From the NCBI GenBank assembly GCA_947311485.1, contig CAMZLM010000058.1, forward strand, positions 1 through 33,780: a stretch of 33,780 bases of DNA, read 5' to 3'. The stretch's first letter is position 1. Each line of letters starts with the position of its first letter. Below, piece after piece: positions 1-7,613 of this stretch. Source of the DNA: an uncultured Paracoccaceae bacterium (GTDB lineage Bacteria; Pseudomonadota; Alphaproteobacteria; Rhodobacterales; Rhodobacteraceae). A program made the position numbers and the translations under genes. The notes under the pieces are model-generated. The model was not told where the DNA came from. It saw only the letters and a program-made list of their open reading frames with translations, and made no database searches.

Positions 1-14
1 ATGAGGAATAGCGC

Positions 15-83
15 ATGATCTTCTCTCCTGAATTTTGAAACCTTACGCTCACGCGGGTTTCAAAATTCAGGAGAGAAGATCAT
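15..83. repeat. Long perfect inverted repeat (28-bp arms, 13-nt loop)
   Basis: Positions 15-42 are the exact reverse complement of 56-83, separated by a 13-nt loop (43-55). No open reading frame of note crosses it on the plus strand. It lies directly beside the two-hairpin structure at 86-131. As RNA it would form one very stable stem. It has no U-run on either side, so it is not a standard Rho-independent terminator. It may belong to the mobile-element end that continues off the left edge, or it may be an artefact of a contig end. What is seen is the palindrome; its role is unknown. Confidence 0.8.
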
Positions 84-85
84 CA

Positions 86-131
86 GGAGATTCGCTGAAG
101 CGAACCGGCTGGAAGCCGGTGGTTTATCTCC
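86..131 (+). mobile_element. IS200/IS605-like right end or omega-RNA-like structure (partial element, body off-window)
   Basis: Two hairpins lie side by side: TTCGCT (91-96) pairs with AGCGAA (99-104), and ACCGGCT (104-110, sharing base 104) pairs with AGCCGGT (114-120). Both are enclosed by an outer stem GGAGA (86-90) with TCTCC (127-131). A hairpin followed by GGTTTA resembles the sub-terminal hairpins at right ends of IS200/IS605 elements, and the fold is reminiscent of the 3' part of TnpB guide (omega) RNAs. The truncated transposase at the right window edge also has a CCGGC-stem hairpin followed by GGTTCA. The structure replaces the C-terminal end of the flanking pentapeptide-repeat protein, which supports an insertion. 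Family assignment is inference, because no transposase or tnpB sequence is visible here. Confidence 0.45.
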
Positions 132-1197
132 AATAGGTGGAAAATAAAGGAAAACACATTGCCAAGGCTCCAACCAATAACCTCTGGTTGTACCCCGATT
201 GAAAGCGTTTCAGGAACACAGTTTTCATTCGAGCCAAGCACGAGATTAAATTCCATAGGAATAGCCCCAAACAGAACCAAAAAAATCAGGGCAAAAAACG
301 GACGCTCAACAGAATTGCCGTAATCCGACAGGAATTCAAAAATCGTAAACAACGGCTTGTAAAACCCTTTCGCCAGCGCCCGCTTACAGCGCATTTCCTG
401 CCGGTGGAAAAACTGTTCTTCATCAATCATCTGGGCACCATTCATAAACAACCGCAACCGATTATAGGCCCGTTTTTGAGCATCGGCAGACATAGTGCCA
501 TCCTTGTCGGACGACGGCAACGCTGGCCAGTTGTCAGTCGGGTTTGCGGGCAGGGTAAAAATGGTGTCGGCATAGAGGCTGGCCGCGTGGAATTCGGGTA
601 CATGGGTTTTGAATTTGGCGTCAGTAAAATTCGTTTTTGCTTTGAAGGTGGCCGAGCTAAAATTGGAAGTATTACGAAACGATGCCTTGTCGAAAGAAGT
701 TTCGCCGTGAAACTGTACTGACGTGAAAAAAGCCTCACTCAATCTAGTGCTACCAAACTGAGCCCCCCAGTAAACTCCGCAAATTCGAATATTGCGAACT
801 TGCTAAAATTTGCACAATCGAAGCGGGCATTTCCGCGAAACACTGCCCCACCGAAATTGCTACCCTTACTGAACATCGTAAACGCGAAATGAGCATCACT
901 ATCAAACACCGCACCTTTAAAAGAGACCTGTTTATCAAAAATGAACCCCCAAAAATCGACACGTTTTGAAAAGAACAAACACGAAAAATTAGGACATCCC
1001 CTCGCCTCAATAAGGCATTTCAATGAGCAACCATTGTATCTCTTCCCAAATTCTTTGCAGATAGCCGTCCAATCATTCTCCACCTGCATCACGGCCTTCA
1101 CTTCCGTTTGATCTAAGCCGTAATCCTCGCCAAAACTGCCCCGCTTTTCTGAATCCAAACGTCTGTAGACACAGTAGTTCCACACACGCAGATTCTT

Positions 1198-1245
1198 AAC
1201 TGTTCTCTCGTTGGGATCTTCAACTGTTCTCTCGTTGGGACCTTC
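1198..1245. repeat. 24-bp tandem duplication within the pentapeptide-repeat gene
   Basis: Two 24-bp units (1198-1221 and 1222-1245) differ by a single base. In the minus-strand protein they encode an in-frame eight-residue duplication, PNERTVED followed by PNERTVKN. It lies N-terminal to the pentapeptide repeats and looks like a recent slippage duplication. Confidence 0.85.
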
Positions 1246-1475
1246 CCCAACTTTGACTGTCGAGCTACACTCCCCGTAAATCGTCGCCAGCACATACCAC
1301 GGGTTTTCATTTGCCGGTTGAAGCTCCACCCCGTCATTGCGCAGGGCGCTACCGTTCTCATAGGTTTCAACAATCGCGCCGGCTGGCTGGTTTGGGTCTT
1401 GTAAAGGTGTGGTCAAAATACGGCTCCGCTAATTACAACCAATAGCTGCCATCCCCTTGCGACACGCGCAACAAA

Positions 1476-1505
1476 AAACACCGGCGAGTTTCCCCGCCGG
1501 TGTTT
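1476..1505 (-). terminator. Rho-independent terminator of the TRAP operon
   Basis: An 11-bp perfect stem (1476-1486 with 1495-1505) has an 8-nt loop. Read on the minus strand, it is followed by a run of T (complement of the A-run at 1473-1478). It lies 22 bp downstream of the dctM stop codon, so it should end the dctP-dctQ-dctM transcript. Confidence 0.85.
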
Positions 1506-1526
1506 GAATTCACAACCTGTCCGTCC

Positions 1527-3887
1527 CTAGTTCGGCAGCAGGTCCGGTATGATCGTCACCACGCCCGGGAACAGCCAGAGCATCGCAAGGCCCGCCACCT
1601 GGATCAACACAAACGGGATCACACCGCGATAGATGTGGCGGGTTGTGACCTCTGGCGGGGCAACACCGCGCAGATAGAACAGGGCAAAGCCAAAGGGCGG
1701 TGTCAGGAAAGACGTCTGCAAGTTCACCGCGATCATGATGGTCACCCATTTCGGATCCATATGCCCGCCATAGATCACCGGTCCCACAATCGGGATCACG
1801 ATGTAGATGATTTCCAGAAAGTCCAGCACAAAGCCAAGGAAAAACAGCACCAGCATCACAATCAGGAACACCAGCCATTCCTTGTCGAACGACCGCAAGA
1901 AGCCCTGAATATAGTGTTCACCGCCAAAGGAGATAATCACAAGGTTCAGCAACTGCGAGCCGATCAGGATGGTGAACACCATCGATGTCACCTTGGCCGT
2001 TTCCCGCACCACCGGCGTCAGCACAGCGGTTTTATACAGCACCCAGCAGGCAAACAGCAGGCCGGCCATGGCCACCGTATAGGCCCCGTAGGCGACGATA
2101 AAGGCAACCCAGCGTTCAAACCCGACCTCTGCCGTGTTCATGCGCAGGTCAAAGTTGATCCCGACCAACAGCATGATCACCATGGCAAAGGTTGAAATCA
2201 GGATGAACTTGGCGTTCCCGTCATTTTCCTGCAATTTGCGATAGGCCGCGAGCATGATCGCCCCGCCCGCGCCAAGCGCCGCTGCCGGTGTCGGGTTGGT
2301 GATCCCGCCAAGGATCGAGCCAAGCACCGCAATGATCAGCACCAGCGGTGGGAACACCACCCGCAGCATTTCATTCTGACCAAGCAACCCCGCCGCATAG
2401 CGCACGCCATACAGGATCATCAGATAGGGAAGCGCCAGCATCAGCAGGGAAACCCCCGGCGTGGTGTCCGGCATCACAAACCATGCATCCACCGCAAGCG
2501 CCAGCACACAACCACCCCACCCGATCAACAAGGGCCGTGGATCCGCCGTTTTGCGCACACCATAAGCAGTAGTCATGATCAGTGCCATCAGCACCACCAG
2601 TGTCAGAACACCGGTCCCGATCGGTGCCGCATCGGCGAGCTTTTCGATCTTGAGCTGGGCAATCTGTTCCGGCGTCAGGGTCCGTTCGGCCTGGGTCTGG
2701 TTGCCGCCGTCGGCATCAATCGCCGCTTGCTGCGCGACAGCCGCGTCCCATTTTTCCTGACCGTGCAACTTGATCATGGAAACCTTGCACTGTTCGCCCA
2801 CATTGGTGCGCAATGCGGCCTGTTCGCCCACATCCGCGATACTGTCCACCACCAGCGTCTGGTTGCCCGACAGGTTCACCGCACTGGAGGCAATGGCAAA
2901 GGCAATCACACCGAAAGGCACAACCAGAAACCACAGCAAACCATGGTTGCGGCCGATCTTGGGTCCGTTGCTGTCAATGGCAGGAACCGGCGGGGCCTTT
3001 TCCGGATTCAGCATCGCATAGATGAATGCATACAACCCGTAAAGAACCGCCAACAAAACCCCGGGCAGGATCGCCGCCTGAAACAAGGTTCCGACCGACA
3101 AAACCGCCGCTTCGCCCAAATAGGTCAGCGCGTCCGAACAACCGGCCGCAGCGGCGCGGCTTTCCTGTGCGGTGGAATACAAATCCCCTGCCAGCGTCCC
3201 CAACAACACAATTACAATAGAAGGCGGAATAATCTGGCCCAACGTGCCGGACGCGGCAATAACCCCCGTCGCCAGTTCCGGCGAATAGCCGTTCTTCAAC
3301 ATCGTTGGCAGCGACAGCAACCCCATGGTCACAACCGTTGCGCCCACAATACCGGTCGAAGCCGCCAGAAACGCGCCCACAGCCACAACAGCCACGGCCA
3401 GTCCGCCGGGCAGCGGGCCGAACACCCGTGCCATGGTGGTCAGCAGATCATTGGCGATTTTGGACCGTTCAAGGGTGATCCCCATCAACACAAACATCGC
3501 CACAGCCAGCAGGGTTTCGATTGATGCCCCCGCAAATACCCGTTCATTCATCCGGTTGACGATAAACGACAGGTTGCGGTTCATCGCCCGTTCCCAGCCC
3601 CCGTCAAACAACGGTTCCGTCAGCATCGGCAAATCCGGGTATCGGAAATGCGTTATATCAAAGGCCCCGACCCCCTGATCGCGCAAGACCGCATAGGCCG
3701 CCGATCCGGTGTCGATCACTTCCTTGGTCAGGATACCGGCTGAATCCAGCCCGGCAAGGATCCCAAAGGCCATCGCCCCGGCCCCGCCAATGGCAAAAGC
3801 CACCGGAAATCCCGACATAATTGCCCCGAACAGGCAGGCGAAAACGATAATCAGGCCTATTTCTACGCCATCAAGTCCAAATAACAT
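1527..3887 (-). CDS. dctM: TRAP transporter large permease (DctM family) with a large central insertion
   Basis: This 786-residue polytopic membrane protein is the ion-coupled permease of a tripartite ATP-independent periplasmic transporter. DctM signatures include GTLGQIIPPSIVIVLLG (about 214-230), ILPGVLLA (273-280), GGITNPTPAAALGA (527-540) and LTPPFG near the C-terminus. Ordinary DctM proteins are about 430 residues. This one has extra sequence after the PPS motif region and a block of roughly 200 residues (about 301-505) holding several hydrophobic helices and a hydrophilic, Gln/Ala-rich loop (about 340-425). Large permeases of this kind occur with TakP-like binding proteins, so it is probably a family trait and not damage. 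The ATG at 3887 follows dctQ by 12 bp, with a GAGG ribosome site overlapping the dctQ stop. Substrate specificity is set mainly by the partner dctP. Confidence 0.92.
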   Translation of the reverse strand: MLFGLDGVEIGLIIVFACLFGAIMSGFPVAFAIGGAGAMAFGILAGLDSAGILTKEVIDTGSAAYAVLRDQGVGAFDITHFRYPDLPMLTEPLFDGGWERAMNRNLSFIVNRMNERVFAGASIETLLAVAMFVLMGITLERSKIANDLLTTMARVFGPLPGGLAVAVVAVGAFLAASTGIVGATVVTMGLLSLPTMLKNGYSPELATGVIAASGTLGQIIPPSIVIVLLGTLAGDLYSTAQESRAAAAGCSDALTYLGEAAVLSVGTLFQAAILPGVLLAVLYGLYAFIYAMLNPEKAPPVPAIDSNGPKIGRNHGLLWFLVVPFGVIAFAIASSAVNLSGNQTLVVDSIADVGEQAALRTNVGEQCKVSMIKLHGQEKWDAAVAQQAAIDADGGNQTQAERTLTPEQIAQLKIEKLADAAPIGTGVLTLVVLMALIMTTAYGVRKTADPRPLLIGWGGCVLALAVDAWFVMPDTTPGVSLLMLALPYLMILYGVRYAAGLLGQNEMLRVVFPPLVLIIAVLGSILGGITNPTPAAALGAGGAIMLAAYRKLQENDGNAKFILISTFAMVIMLLVGINFDLRMNTAEVGFERWVAFIVAYGAYTVAMAGLLFACWVLYKTAVLTPVVRETAKVTSMVFTILIGSQLLNLVIISFGGEHYIQGFLRSFDKEWLVFLIVMLVLFFLGFVLDFLEIIYIVIPIVGPVIYGGHMDPKWVTIMIAVNLQTSFLTPPFGFALFYLRGVAPPEVTTRHIYRGVIPFVLIQVAGLAMLWLFPGVVTIIPDLLPN

Positions 3888-3899
3888 CTACCCGTTCCT

Positions 3900-4796
3900 C
3901 TAGTGAATTTCAGCGACAACTTCGGCGAGTTCATCGCCCAAGGGGTCTTTGTCAAAATACTTGTCCTGGCTTTCTTCGCCCTCCAGAAATTCCAGCAGGT
4001 TGCGATAGAAATACGCCAGCCCCGATATCAGGATGAGTCCGGCAAATGTTACCAGCAGTATTTTGAACAAGAAGTAACCGTCAAATCCGTTCGGCGAAAA
4101 GCCGATGGTTTCAACATTCCATTTCAGAATGCGCGCTTTGCGTTCCAGCAAGGTCAGCTTGTCCGTGGCCGAAATCTTGGGGGTCAACAGGTGACGCCAC
4201 ATAAAGAACCAACCGTACATCCAGACCAGCGACATGGTTGGCACGATAAACAGCAGGGAGCCGATCATATCGACAACCCGTTTTGCCCGAAAGCTCATGC
4301 CCGCGTAAAACAGATCCACCCGCACATGCCCGCGTTGGGCAAATGTATAGGCGCAACACAGCGCCACAATCAGCGCGTTATAAAATTTCAGTTCCTCGGC
4401 CCACCAGCTGATGTCCTTGGTCACGCCATACCCGAAGGGCGATACCTCGATATAGGCGCGCAAGAAAATGCGCTGAAGGAAAACAATCATGATCTGCTGC
4501 AAAACCATTGCCAGCGCGGCCCAGGCAAAAAACCGGCCTGTCATGTTGTTAAAGCCCTCGACAAGCCGCACAACGCCCCACAGGAATTCGCGGCGCCACA
4601 ACCCGATAAGCAGTATCAGCAGGAACAGCGCAGCCAGCGCAAAAAAGGCTTCTTTCGATGCCCCGTAATACACAAACCGAACCAAAGCCTTCTTGTCGGT
4701 CCAATCCAGCCAACTGGCCGGGTGGGACAGGGCATAAACAATGTTGTAAAAACCCATCCCCAACTGGGTAAACACCCAGGTCAACGCATCTAGCAT
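3900..4796 (-). CDS. dctQ: TRAP transporter small permease (DctQ family), enlarged
   Basis: This 298-residue membrane protein is encoded between the binding protein and the large permease, the place expected for the small TRAP subunit. DctQ proteins usually have about 160-200 residues and four helices. This one has additional N-terminal hydrophobic segments (a stretch such as FFALAALFLLILLIGLW) and a charged C-terminal tail (LEFLEGEESQDKYF...). The stretch NALIVALCCAYTFAQRGHVRVDLFYAGM matches the DctQ-type core, in which a helix is followed by HVRVD. Translation starts at ATG 4796, with a modest purine-rich site (GGGGA) upstream. The 12-bp spacing to dctM implies co-transcription and translational coupling. 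It bridges the binding protein and the permease in the inner membrane. Confidence 0.88.
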   Translation of the reverse strand: MLDALTWVFTQLGMGFYNIVYALSHPASWLDWTDKKALVRFVYYGASKEAFFALAALFLLILLIGLWRREFLWGVVRLVEGFNNMTGRFFAWAALAMVLQQIMIVFLQRIFLRAYIEVSPFGYGVTKDISWWAEELKFYNALIVALCCAYTFAQRGHVRVDLFYAGMSFRAKRVVDMIGSLLFIVPTMSLVWMYGWFFMWRHLLTPKISATDKLTLLERKARILKWNVETIGFSPNGFDGYFLFKILLVTFAGLILISGLAYFYRNLLEFLEGEESQDKYFDKDPLGDELAEVVAEIH

Positions 4797-4844
4797 AATG
4801 ATAATCCCCGCTGAATGGCTGCCCCGTTTCGGGCAGTTCCATCA

Positions 4845-4869
4845 GGATGCCCCCTGTTCAGGGGCATCC
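4845..4869 (-). promoter_or_regulatory. Intercistronic hairpin between dctP and dctQ
   Basis: A 9-bp perfect stem (GGATGCCCC at 4845-4853 with 4861-4869) with a 7-nt loop lies in the 95-bp gap between the dctP stop and the dctQ start. No T-run follows, so it is not a simple terminator. Hairpins in this position commonly stabilise the upstream message, giving more binding protein than permease. That role is inferred here from position. Confidence 0.6.
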
Positions 4870-4891
4870 GAATTTAGTTTAAGTCAGGTGA

Positions 4892-5974
4892 TTAACCCAA
4901 AACGCGATCGCGCTGTTGGCGATACGCACCGGCAGAACGGGTCAGCCAGCCGGAAGATGCGCGCATGGATTCCTGATAGTCCTTCATGATGGTGGCAAAC
5001 AGATCGTCGCCCATGAATTCTTCGGTCACTTTCTTGGAACCTTCACCGAATGCATCCCAAACGCTGTCCGGGAATTCCAGCAGCTTCACGCCACCAGCCT
5101 GCAAACGCTGCAATGCGGAACCGTTGTTCATCAGGAACTGGCTCAGGGACCACAGGTTTGTGGCAGCCGCAGCGGTTTCGATGATTTTCTGGTGTGACGC
5201 GGACAAGCCGTTGAACACATCCAGATTGGTTGCCAGCGACAGACCGGCACCTGGCTCGTGGAAACCGGCGGTGTAGAAGAACTTGGTGATCTCCTGGAAG
5301 CCGGCTTTCTCGTCAGCCCAAGGACCGATCCATTCGGTACCGTCCAGCGCGCCGGAGGACAGAGCCTGATGCACTTCGGAACCCGGAATGTTCTGAACAG
5401 ACGCACCCAGATGGCCCAGAGCTTTGCCGCCCAGACCAGGCATGCGGAATTTCAAGCCGTTGAAATCTTCTGGGCCATTGATTTCCTTGCGGAACCAACC
5501 ACCAGCCTGTGTGCCGGTGTTCCCTGCGATGAAGGATTTCAGGCCAAAGATTTCGCCCAGCTCGTCGTGATACTTGCGGCCATTGCCGTGATAGTACCAG
5601 TTGTTCATTTCAGTCGCGGTCATCCCGAAAGGAATCGCGGTGAAATAGGCGAATGCTGGATGCTGGCTGATGAAATAGTAATCGGCAGCGTGATACATAT
5701 CGGCCTGACCGGAAGTCACAGCGTCAAATACTTCAAACGCGCCAACCAGTTCGCCGGCGGCTTTGATTTCGATTTCCAGCGTGCCGTCAGACATGGTGTT
5801 GATCAGGTCAGCAGAATGCTGAGCCGCATCAAAAACCCCTGCGAGACCACGGCCCCAAGCAGTTACCATTGTCAGTTTTACTTTGCCCGAAGCAACGGCT
5901 GGCGCGGCCAGTGTGGTTGCAGCAGCAGCAGTCCCGCCAAGTGCGGTTGTTCTTAGAAACGAACGACGATCCAT
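4892..5974 (-). CDS. dctP: TRAP transporter substrate-binding protein, TakP-like (2-oxo acid type), Tat-exported
   Basis: The periplasmic solute receptor of the TRAP system is 360 residues from ATG 5974, chosen because GGGAGG lies about 9 nt upstream and the signal peptide begins there. MDRRSFLRTTALGG is a twin-arginine signal ending near APAVASG, so the protein is exported folded. The TakP/DctP fold is recognisable from GGWFRKEI (about residues 158-165), LKFRMPGLGG (about 174-183) and TEWIGPWAD (about 213-221). In TakP-type proteins the Arg of the RMPG motif and the Glu/Trp of the TEW motif line the carboxylate and sodium site, so a 2-oxo acid or related small carboxylate is the likely ligand. 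That specificity is inferred from family resemblance. It is first in the operon and is preceded by a regulated-looking promoter. Confidence 0.92.
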   Translation of the reverse strand: MDRRSFLRTTALGGTAAAATTLAAPAVASGKVKLTMVTAWGRGLAGVFDAAQHSADLINTMSDGTLEIEIKAAGELVGAFEVFDAVTSGQADMYHAADYYFISQHPAFAYFTAIPFGMTATEMNNWYYHGNGRKYHDELGEIFGLKSFIAGNTGTQAGGWFRKEINGPEDFNGLKFRMPGLGGKALGHLGASVQNIPGSEVHQALSSGALDGTEWIGPWADEKAGFQEITKFFYTAGFHEPGAGLSLATNLDVFNGLSASHQKIIETAAAATNLWSLSQFLMNNGSALQRLQAGGVKLLEFPDSVWDAFGEGSKKVTEEFMGDDLFATIMKDYQESMRASSGWLTRSAGAYRQQRDRVLG

Positions 5975-6034
5975 ATAGTATTTCCTCCCATAAGCGCCCT
6001 GCCTTTTTGGCACGGCGGATCATTAAGTAGGCGG

Positions 6035-6064
6035 AGAATAGCCTGTTTGCATGCAAATAGCCAA
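6035..6064 (-). promoter_or_regulatory. Candidate dctP promoter with palindromic operator in the spacer
   Basis: On the minus strand a -35-like TTGGCT (6059-6064) and a -10-like TATTCT (6035-6040) are separated by 18 bp. The spacer contains the perfect 12-bp palindrome TTTGCATGCAAA (6046-6057). A second imperfect inverted repeat, TACCGG-ATAA-CCCGTA, lies just upstream at 6065-6080. The arrangement fits a promoter controlled by a dimeric regulator, and the adjacent LuxR-type response regulator is the obvious candidate. The palindromes are seen directly; the promoter and the regulator are inference. Confidence 0.45.
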
Positions 6065-6194
6065 TACCGGATAACCCGTAGGCGCATAGCTTGGCGAAAA
6101 ATTTTACCCTTTATACAAAAAAATCGGGCGCTTGACGCTATGCTTTGCCCGCCTCTACGGTACGTCAGCGTTTTTACCGCCTTTGGAGAATCAG

Positions 6195-7613
6195 TTGCAC
6201 ACCCTGAAAAACCGGCTTTCGCTCAGCTATGGCCAAAAGATTTTCTTGCTGGCGACCATCCCGCTTATTCTGGCGGCGGCGGCGATTGCCATGGTGGTGA
6301 ACTATCAGACCCACAAACTGCTAAGTCACGAAATTGACGCCCTTAAATCCGAATTGATCACCGCCAAAGAGGCCGAAATCCTCAACTATCTGTCGATTGC
6401 CCGCACCGCGATTGGCTCCATTTATGGCCGTGCCCTGCCCAATGATGCGGCTGCCAAACTGCGGGTCACACAGATCCTGTCCTCGTTGCTTTATGGGCGG
6501 GACGGGTATTTTTTCGTGTTCGATTATGACGGCAACAATCTGGTGGCCCCGCGTCAAACCCACTTGATTGGCAAAAACTGGAAGGGGTTGCGGGATGAAA
6601 ACGGGGTGCCGGTGGTGGATGAAATCATCCGTATCGGGCGAAATGGCGGGGGCTATTTGCGGTTCAACTGGCCCAAACCCAGCACCGGAGAAACCGCCGA
6701 AATGGTCTCTTATGTGGTTGGTTTGCAGGATTGGAAATGGGCCATTGGCACCGGCATTTTTATTGACGATGTCACAAAAAACCTCGCCGCGACACGGGCG
6801 CAAACCGAAAAACGGTTGCGCGCGACATCCTATCAGATCATGGCCATCACCATTGCCGCGCTTGTGCTGGTGTTTTTATCCGGCATGGTGCTGAATATCC
6901 GCGAACGCCGTCTGGCGGATGCCAAGCTGAAAAAGCTGACCCAGCGGGTATTTGACACACAAGAAGAAGAACGTATCCGCGTGGCGCGGGAATTGCATGA
7001 CGGCATCAGCCAGATTCTGGTCGGGGTGCGTTATGTTCTGGAACTGGCGATCCGGCGCCAAAGCCAACAGGACCCGCGCGCGCTTGAGAGCATCACCAAG
7101 GCCCGCGATGATCTGAACGGGGCGATATCCGAAGTCCGCCGCATCAGCCGCGATCTGCGCCCCGGGATTCTGGATGATCTGGGGCTGGCCCCTGCCCTGC
7201 GCGCCCTGACCGAGGACTTCTCCAACCGCACCGGCATTCAGGTGGATTTTGATACGGTGGTGTTTTCCAACCGGCTCGACAAAGAATCCAAAACCGCCCT
7301 GTATCGTGTGGCACAAGAGGCCCTGACCAACATCGAACGCCATTCTCGCGCCAGCCGGATTTCGCTGAATGTCTATGGCAACCGGCGCGGTGCAAATATG
7401 CGCATAGAGGACAACGGCATCGGCATGGCCTATCCGCAGGTGGAACGGACCACCACCGGCGGTCTGGGCCTGCGCAACATGCAAGAACGCATTGAAAATC
7501 TGGATGGAGAGCTGCTCATCACCTCTTCGGCGGCCGGCACGATCATTCAGGCAAAACTGCCACTTAAACACATGCTGAAAGCTCAGGAAACACTGGAAGA
7601 GGAAGCCCCATGA
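6195..7613 (+). CDS. NarL-family sensor histidine kinase with extracellular Cache domain
   Basis: A membrane histidine kinase of 472 residues is read from TTG 6195, preferred because GGAG lies 6 nt upstream. An in-frame TTG at 6132 would add 21 residues but has no ribosome site. Order of domains: first membrane helix (about 15-36), a single-Cache (sCache_2-like) sensor region of about 150 residues (with GRDGYFFVFDYDG and LIGKNW), second membrane helix (about 212-234), a HisKA_3 dimerisation domain with the phospho-accepting His268 in RELHDGISQ, then an HATPase domain with the N-box EALTNIERH, DNGIG and GGLGLRNMQER. sCache_2 sensors often bind small carboxylates. The gene is divergent from the TRAP operon and overlaps its response regulator by 4 bp, so it probably senses the transported carboxylate. 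Confidence 0.9.
   Translation: MHTLKNRLSLSYGQKIFLLATIPLILAAAAIAMVVNYQTHKLLSHEIDALKSELITAKEAEILNYLSIARTAIGSIYGRALPNDAAAKLRVTQILSSLLYGRDGYFFVFDYDGNNLVAPRQTHLIGKNWKGLRDENGVPVVDEIIRIGRNGGGYLRFNWPKPSTGETAEMVSYVVGLQDWKWAIGTGIFIDDVTKNLAATRAQTEKRLRATSYQIMAITIAALVLVFLSGMVLNIRERRLADAKLKKLTQRVFDTQEEERIRVARELHDGISQILVGVRYVLELAIRRQSQQDPRALESITKARDDLNGAISEVRRISRDLRPGILDDLGLAPALRALTEDFSNRTGIQVDFDTVVFSNRLDKESKTALYRVAQEALTNIERHSRASRISLNVYGNRRGANMRIEDNGIGMAYPQVERTTTGGLGLRNMQERIENLDGELLITSSAAGTIIQAKLPLKHMLKAQETLEEEAP

Larger units (their letters stand above)
83..1416 (-). pseudogene. Pentapeptide-repeat membrane protein, frameshifted and C-terminally truncated
   Basis: Two overlapping reading frames (739-1416 and 83-742) form one broken gene. 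The first encodes an N-terminal region with an NPWYVLATIYGE motif (about residues 38-49) and begins a run of F-centred pentapeptide repeats. The repeats continue without a gap in the second frame if one base is added to the run of six C at 763-768, giving GGAQFGSTRLSEAFF at the join. The second frame then has the linker typical of these proteins (AYNRLRLFMN, then RQEMRCKRAL), a YGNSVERPF motif, one clear membrane segment (FFALIFLVLFGAIPM) and the beginning of another. The last residues (about 16) are encoded by the hairpin structure at 86-131, so the native C-terminus is lost. Such proteins resemble ion-channel-like pentapeptide-repeat proteins; their function is unknown. The second frame on its own could only start at a TTG (742). 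A sequencing error or programmed slippage at the C run cannot be excluded. Confidence 0.75.

Noticed and set aside
1500-5956. Long plus-strand reading frames opposite dctM, dctQ and dctP
   Set aside because: They are antisense to intact, family-matched genes, His/Gln/Pro-rich, and have no recognisable domains or ribosome sites.
6132-6194. Earlier TTG start for the histidine kinase
   Set aside because: It lies in a likely promoter region without a ribosome site, whereas TTG 6195 has GGAG at good spacing.
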